64,000 nucleotides of DNA. It comes from Tomocerus qinae (lineage: Eukaryota; Arthropoda; Collembola; Entomobryomorpha; Tomoceridae). Each line of letters starts with the position of its first letter. Position 1 is the first letter of the stretch. Below, piece after piece: positions 57,635 to 64,000 of the stretch. Below the pieces are notes generated by a model. That model had not been told where the DNA came from and did no database searches. It worked only from the letters and a program-made list of their open reading frames with translations. Location: NCBI GenBank assembly GCA_020055645.1, contig CM034546.1, forward strand, positions 132,391,875-132,455,874. The letters run 5' to 3'. The position numbers and the translations under genes are program-made.

Positions 57635-60600
57635 CTAATATGGCTTAGTATATTTATCATAATTTTCCTGCACCTGTGCTACTGCACGGTCGATATCAGG
57701 GACCAGTGTATGTTTATCCCGTAGCAGCTTAAATGTGTCGTTTATGGACCTGTTAATGTTGAAGCGAGCTGTCTCACTTACAGAAGGGCTTTGAATCTTT
57801 TTACTGATGCTAAGTAAAAAGCTGTTGGCTTCTGCAGTGGCATCTTCACGTGTGGTGACAAACTTTCTGATTTTTTTCTGTAACCTATCTATATCCTCAG
57901 GTTTCAAATTGTTTCCGCAAGTATATCGTTTTGATTTCCTTCTGGAACATGCATCGCTCCATGATTGATCGATAATGCTCCAGTGATACTTTTTGACCTC
58001 ATCGGAATTGGGATGGTACTGTTTCCAACGATTTTGAGCAGAAATATCGCCACATAGCAAAGCAGCCATGAAAGCGCAACCTTGCGAGATGATTTGTTTG
58101 TCTTTGACAAATACATTTCTGACCTTTTCCAGCGAACCAATTAGAGTTTTCTTGGCAGTAATTGCAGCTGGACTTTTTTCGTTATCAATTAAAATTACAT
58201 CTATTTTATCTTTCAGGCAAGAGAATTTCACAATGTTGCTAATAAATGCATTTATTCGATTTTCCGGGCTGTTTGAAGACCAAAATCCCACTCCAACATA
58301 GTTATCACCAGAAACGGCTTTTACTTCTAGAGATTTACTGGTATCATAATACCCCGCATCCCATTTCTCATATGTTGTGTTGATCAAAATAAAATCTTTT
58401 AGACCTGGCCTTTTATCCGAGAAGTAGGTGAATCCCACAGCAGCCGAACATATATCTCTCAAAATGTGAATTTTTTGAAAACCAGCAATAAGTGCTGCAT
58501 CATAAACAGCTTTCATTTCATTCACACCCAAAAAGGACGGCACTGCTATTACACAGACGTTTATAATGCATTTTAATGCACTCTGATGAAGATATTTCCA
58601 TCTAGAAAAAAGTAGAGAAAGACATTCTTCCATTCGAAATGTGCATTCTTCGCCATTCCACTTGACTCTCTCTGAGTGGGCAATATTTCCTTCGAATAGA
58701 GAGGAAAGCTTGATGTGATTGTTCTCGAACTTCCCTGAGGTGCTTCCTACACAAACTTCGCCATTGTATCCAATAACCAAGTTTTTGCTTGTAGTTTGAG
58801 TTTCAATTTTATTTTTGCAAAATATAGACACTGTAACGTTATTAGTTTCAATGTATATACCTAGCCCATACTCAGGTTTTGGTGCATTATGTTCCTCAGA
58901 ATATTGGCTAATACCATGGTCCATATTAACTTTCTGGGTTGATTGATTTTGACTACTTCGCAAGTTATAAGATGAACTTGGGGCTTCTTTTCGCATTGGA
59001 CACCTTGGGAGGATTTTGTTTCAATTTCTCTTCAAATTCAAGAGTTAAAAACGAATAACATTCTAGTATTTCAATTTCTAAGCCTCGCTTCTTCTCTTCA
59101 ACTAAATTGGTAACTTCAATCGTGCTTGTAAGTTGATCAAACTTTCGCTTTGCTTCGGAAAATTTCGTCTCGTGTAGATTTTGTAATTGACTCTTTTCTG
59201 CATAAACGCCTAAGCGTACTGGTCCATTCATTTCTGTTTCATAATACATTTTGGCCGTCATAGCTGCAGTGTCAATTTTCTTTAAAGACGTCTTCAATCT
59301 CAAGTCATTATTTCTATGAATATTGTCATACAACCTTTTCAGTTCCAGCTCAATATTGTTTTGTAAATCTGCCAAAATGGGAGAATGTTGTAAGTGACAA
59401 GTTTTTATGATTGCTCCAATCAATTTGGATTGTAGGGCATCGTGAATTTTCAACAGACTTGGGTCGTCAACGACAGAATTTTTGGTAGCTTCCATATCTT
59501 TTTCATATGCAGCTTTTACTGTTCGTACAGCAGCATTTATAATTTTGGTTTTCTCTTTAAAAATATTACTGTTATGCTTGCAAAAGTAATCTTTTGCTTC
59601 GACAATTTTCGCTGTGACCTTACTTTGCAAATAAATTCGTGAATCGAATGTCTTCATTGCTTCTGTGAGACATCGTTCATGGTTATTCTGAAAAATAGTC
59701 TCGTTCATATGTATGGAGGTCTGGAAGGATTTTTCCATCTCTTCAATATATTTCAAAACAGCGTCAATGGCTTTATTAACATTCGCATCTTCTTGAAATA
59801 TAACTTTTTTATTTTCGGGTGACCCAATAAAATCATTAACTTCATTTAAAATATCACGTGATGACTTGTTTTCACTTAGTGAACAATTTCCAAAAACTTG
59901 ACAAATAGTATCTTCCAATTTGCTTTGGTCTATTTCTGAGGCGGAGGCTGACTTGGTAGCTGACGTCATCTGTGGCGCATGCCACTTAGTCTGTGTATCT
60001 ATTCGGGGAAAATTGTCGACAGCTTTCTTCTCGGGTACAGGGTACGAATAATCCTGGGGTTTTTCTTTCACCACATTAGAATGGATTCTAATGTCTGGAA
60101 TATCGGAGATATTTGAAGGAGGATTTGAATGCAACGACGGTTTGAAAATTTTAGGAAATTCATGTTTTATTACTGGTGTCTTCTGTTCACTTACGGCTGC
60201 TGTTGCCATGTTTTTCAGTGTTTCAGCAGGAGATAGTGTTGACGCTGTAGCTGTAGGCGATGGAGAATTTGAAGCAGAGACATTTTGTCGAAATTCAGCT
60301 TTAAAAGGTTCAAGATATTTGCTGTAGTCAAATTCTTCTGCTTCTTCAAAGTCATGCTGGACAATATTTGCGTTGCCCAATCCTTTGAAAGAAAACTCTT
60401 GCATCACATTGCTAACATCTGTCATTTCTATGTCACCATCATTTGAGTGGTCATTATCGCTGTTGTTTGAATCATTATTTTCATCTGCATATACATCATA
60501 GCGTGTTCTGCTTTCTGACAGGGCAGTAAATTCTTCTGCCTCTGCAGATTCTATTTCTTGATTACTTGTTCTCTTTTGAGCTAGCTGAATGCCAAAATGC

Positions 60601-63297
60601 AAATCTTCCTGTGCGGTGGTTAACGTATCCTCCTCTTTCAAACCGGATGGAATATCATCTTTACCTTCTAACTTATTGACAATGTCGAAAAAAGATGGGG
60701 ATTTAATTATCGGACTTTTAGGGATTGATAAACTCTGCCTCTTTTCATTTGTTTGTTTTTGCCCTGAAAGACATTTAAAGTCATCCAAGTTATCGCTGAA
60801 GTCGTCATTATAGTTAACTTCTTCAATATGATTTTTGATATATGTTATTATATCGAGGGTATTCGCTTCACTCCCAAAACTTTTTTCTACAATATGACTA
60901 CTGTCCAGCGTAATTGTTAGCAGTTTCTTAAATAAGCTGCTGTAGCGACCTGAACTCTCTTCAGGCAACAGGAAGAACTGAAATTGTTCATAGGCTGAAA
61001 ATACCTTTTCTCGAGGAGAATTTTTAAAACGCTCCTTAAGATTTTTACAGAATTTGTCACTGTCTCTATCCCCGAACATGTACTCCTGAGGCTTGGTCCA
61101 ATTTTGAATGACGAATGTTATGTTTTGATGAATAATCAATTGTTTATCAATAGACCGCAACCCTTCGACAGTAACGCTAGTCAAATGTTTCCAGTTTACG
61201 TCCTATATAAAAAACCAAAATACTGTCAGTTGTCAGTCATGGGTGGCCCTTCTCTTGTAATGTCCTTTTAGAAATCAACTTTTGTATGGGAGAGCTTTTG
61301 ACAAATAGTGTGACTGTGTATAATATGCTGTAACTTACATTATGAATGTGTATGGCAAGTTTGGCAAATACGGAATATGTATGGTGATAATTTTCTATGC
61401 GCTACCGTAAAAACCTTAAAACCTAAAACAAGCATAGTGGTACAAATATTCGTTCTGGAAAGTAACATAAAATTATAGTTACATAAGACCAAAGTAGAAA
61501 CTGTCATGGCCGCAAGCAGAATGCATAGATAGTTAGTTAAGGGAAAAGAGGTCAATGCTCTGATTCTCTGGTAATTATCCTTACTGACATCGACATTTTC
61601 CTTAAATCACATTGTATTCAAAAAACAAATAAAGATGTAGCATTACTTACCAATATCGGTTGTTACCAAATTTTATAAAATATTATCTTACCATGCATAA
61701 TTTATTAATCTTGCCATACACATTCATAAATCGCCATACCAAGCCACACAATTTTTGTATGCCATACAAATTCCTATTTTCCCCTTTTTTACGGATAATA
61801 ATATTTTCCTTAAAGCCTCGTAAATCCTTATTCTACTAATTCTAAGCAAATAATTCAAAAGGTATAACAAGAGTCTATTTAATACTGGGCTTGGTGTGGG
61901 TCATTATGAGTTGGTTGCTAATAGCCAAGATAAACTTAAAGAATAACGTATTGCTTATTAACAGTTCTGAGTTGTACTGGAAAAAAGTATTTTATGACGA
62001 ATAATATAATATCTGCTACGGCCTATATAGCATACATGCATGACCACAATCGGCATCACAGTCAGGGTGATGTGCCATAATAATATGTAGTTCTCCAAGA
62101 TATTCTTATTAACCTTTATATTACGACTATAGTGAACCCAGCTAAGGGGAGAACCTAGCACTCAAGAAAATTTCAGCAAGCCTCCCATAGTAATAAAAAC
62201 AATTCCAAAAAAGTCATCGGTATTTCCGTTAGATTATTATTTAACCAATACTGTTATTTAATTATACAAAAAGGGTGGGCACACGGGCACAAATAAATCA
62301 AGGGAGCAGTAAAAAGTAACACCAGCTTTACTAAAAAAATGCTAAATAGGCTTGTCGCTGGAGCAAGACCAATTTGGATTAAAGTTTTGCAATACTAATT
62401 AATACGTACATTAAGATAATTTCTCTAATCATTTTCATTTAATCACTAATAATCACATGTAAGTTTCTATTATTGCTTCGATGTTGTAATATTACGAAAC
62501 AACTTGGTGGTTTAATGGAAGTGGGCATTCGTATTTTACTTTTAAGGAACGTTCATATATTACGTGGACAGTGGATGGGAGAAGGAGTTACTCAAAAGTG
62601 TTACAGTAATCACTTGCGTTACACATGGGGGGAGGATTTTGAGTTACGCAATACGTGCACGTACCCTAGGTCCTACCAGACGTGCAGACATAGATAGATA
62701 TAATATAGATATGTTGGTAAATTTATTGCTTTATCTAAGTCTGGTTATAATATAGAGAGAACTAAAGTTAGTAATTCATTCTCGCCACTCCCCCTTTCTT
62801 GAAAGACTTAGTACTTTAAAAAGGTACACAATTATACTTACACTGATGTGATCTCCGTGCAGATAAATAGTTGTTGACGAGATGCAAGTGCAGAGGCCAC
62901 TTAACATGATGTAATCCCTTTCACTGCTACTCATGAAGTTACCTTTCACGTCCAATAGATACACAGCCACCCTTTTCTTCACACCTTTTAAAACAAACAT
63001 CGGTTTGGACCAAGTGATAATACACTTTTTGGTCTTGTTCGAAGTGTCACCGAAAGTTAGAATTTTGTTGGCAGTTTCTTCATCGACTGCAATTTTATTT
63101 TCATTCTGAAGGTATTTCAGCATTTGTCCCAATAGCTTGGATTTTCCTGAGCGCGGACTGCCTAAAACGGTTACAATTGCCACCAAGGTCCCTTCTGTTT
63201 CGGAAGTTTCAAACAAATTTTCCAATACTTCTGTGTCGACACTGATTACATTGTTGTCAATTGATGCCAACTCCAAAAATCGTCCTGGCTCGCCCAT
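57635..63297 (-). CDS. Divergent GB1-GTPase - helical repeat - Hsp70-like fusion protein, three exons, ~1,317 aa
   Basis: Exons: 63297-62842 (donor AGT|GTAAGT), 61202-59004 (acceptor ATATAG|GAC, donor AAG|GTGTCC) and 58933-57635 (acceptor CAACCCAG|AAA). All joins are phase 0. The 70-nt second intron contains CTTATAAC, a good branch-point match, and removes what otherwise looks like a frameshift. Domains: G domain with P-loop GSPRSGKS (46-53), DVKG where DTQG is usual, no TTG switch I, and QNW where RDW is usual; middle domain (FQFFLLPEESSGRY); an acidic, low-complexity linker (about residues 280-480, NDSNNSDNDHSNDGD); and three repeats of YxxxM...LxxxH type (YIEEMEK, YEKDMEA, YETEMNG). Last comes an Hsp70-like part (VIAVPSFLGVNEMKAVYDAA) without IDLGTT or DFGGGT signatures, ending in an alpha-lid-like helical tail. 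A probable pseudoenzyme paralogue of the + gene it converges with. Confidence 0.88.
58934..59003 (-). other. 70-nt mini-intron between helical and Hsp70-like regions
   Basis: GTGTCC...CAACCCAG with an internal CTTATAAC branch candidate. Splicing joins KQNPPK to KVNMDHGISQY in phase 0. Confidence 0.7.
62125..62750 (+). repeat. R1 dispersed repeat in intron 1 of the right gene
   Basis: Counterpart of 2882-3311, but it keeps about 190 bp (62144-62333, AAGGGGAGAACCTAGCACTC...) lost on the left. It ends AGATAGATATAATATAGATA, GGTAAATTTATTGC. Confidence 0.7.
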
Positions 63298-63560
63298 TGT
63301 AATTCACTTGCCAAACTTTATAATGGTTTTCAATTAAATTTAATGTTACAATGGGAAAGTTTCTAAAAATTGAATTCTCCAAACTTTGACCACGAAGATT
63401 GTCATATGATATGTAGATAGCAATTTCAATTGCTGATAAAACTTAGTTGTATGAAAATTGACTCGCGGAAGTGTAATTACATTACAGCAGAGTACTTTAC
63501 TATATAATGGGATCTATACATAAAGTACAGGTAGATAGATAGCAATACATTTCTGCGTTG
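63298..63560 (-). promoter_or_regulatory. Conserved upstream block of the right gene (putative promoter)
   Basis: Nearly the same as 4049-4320, including GACTCGCGGAA, CAGCAGAGTACTTTACTATA and AAAGTACAGGTAGATAGATA. Position suggests promoter/5'UTR; no defined element is proven. Confidence 0.3.
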
Positions 63561-64000
63561 TTTGTATCCATCTCTGAAGTGCAGAAGTCATAACTATATA
63601 GTTAGATCATCCCAAACGTACATTTTCTGTTTAGTTTTCAGCTATAGCTCGAATACAATGAATTTTGCGCTCTTTATGCAATTCGTTCATGTATAAATTG
63701 TAACAAACATTATTTTGATCATTGGCCAATAGTACATCTATGTTACTGGCCTCAACTAAGAATTTATAATCTCAATGTCTACATAGAATATTCATTATCT
63801 ACCCAACATAGTATCCGTTCTATGCTATTTAGTATAGGGATATACCAATGCATTCGCGACCAATGAAACCATTCTTGTTTTGCTGATGTATCGAAATCGG
63901 CAAAAATTAATGGTCGGCCAAATGCCTATTCTATTGTCGATGCTTAACTTATTTTTTGCTGTTTCATCTTGTTTCATCATGTTTCATCATCTATTTGCTG
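63561..64000. repeat. End of the right locus duplicate and unidentified flank
   Basis: 63602-63822 matches 7807-8003 on the left; beyond it TAGGGATATACCAATGCATT may be a decayed hAT MITE start. No gene seen to the window end. Confidence 0.45.

Noticed and set aside
58965..58996. Programmed or mutational frameshift in the - fusion gene
   Set aside because: A 70-nt phase-0 intron with good sites explains the frame change.

Overview
This window reads as AT-rich, repeat-dense nuclear DNA of an invertebrate animal. It shows GT-AG introns (one of only 70 nt), canonical poly(A) signals, animal-type domains (atlastin/GBP-like GTPase, Hsp70, BAG, CARD-like, VWA5-like), and many DNA transposons, a tRNA-derived SINE and a BEL/Pao fragment. 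A basal metazoan such as a demosponge would fit, but the species is not proven by anything I can see. There are no prokaryotic features.

Genes. The striking content is a family of very large proteins combining an N-terminal GB1/RHD3-type (atlastin/GBP-like) GTPase domain, a long helical region built from a recurring atlastin-middle-domain-like motif, and a C-terminal Hsp70 module. One member lies on + at 48,666-54,427. A divergent member lies on - at 63,297-57,635 (three exons), facing it tail to tail. A near-identical duplicate of the divergent member enters from the left edge (4,048-1, -, truncated by the window). The + member keeps intact GTPase and Hsp70 catalytic signatures, but a TA-flanked 231-bp element sits beside its G4 motif and a 1-nt frameshift interrupts the Hsp70 part. 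The - members keep the P-loop but have lost other GTPase and Hsp70 signatures. Smaller genes found by reading exons directly are a two-exon BAG-domain protein (9,997-9,062, -), a two-exon VWA5A-like C-terminal protein (28,717-29,505, +) and an isolated CARD-like first exon (35,262-35,119, -).

Layout. 1-8.0 kb is the left copy of a duplicated locus whose right copy is 60.1-63.8 kb. The left copy carries three terminal-inverted-repeat insertions that are cleanly absent from the right copy, plus 73 perfect copies of a 20-bp satellite. 8-14 kb holds the BAG gene and a TTAA-flanked MITE. 14.3-18.5 kb is a 4.18-kb foldback element with a 9-bp target duplication, filled with a 30-bp minisatellite. 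18.5-26.5 kb is a nest of dispersed repeats with a degenerate hAT transposon at 21.9-25.3 kb. 27-48 kb is repeats, minisatellites, MITEs, a SINE and retroelement scraps around the small genes. 48.7-63.8 kb is the convergent pair of fusion genes.

How the genes may work together. GTPase, Hsp70 and BAG (a nucleotide-exchange partner of Hsp70) domains in one neighbourhood suggest a chaperone-coupled, dynamin-superfamily cytosolic system, possibly with defence or membrane functions. That is inference only; sequence alone does not show a function.
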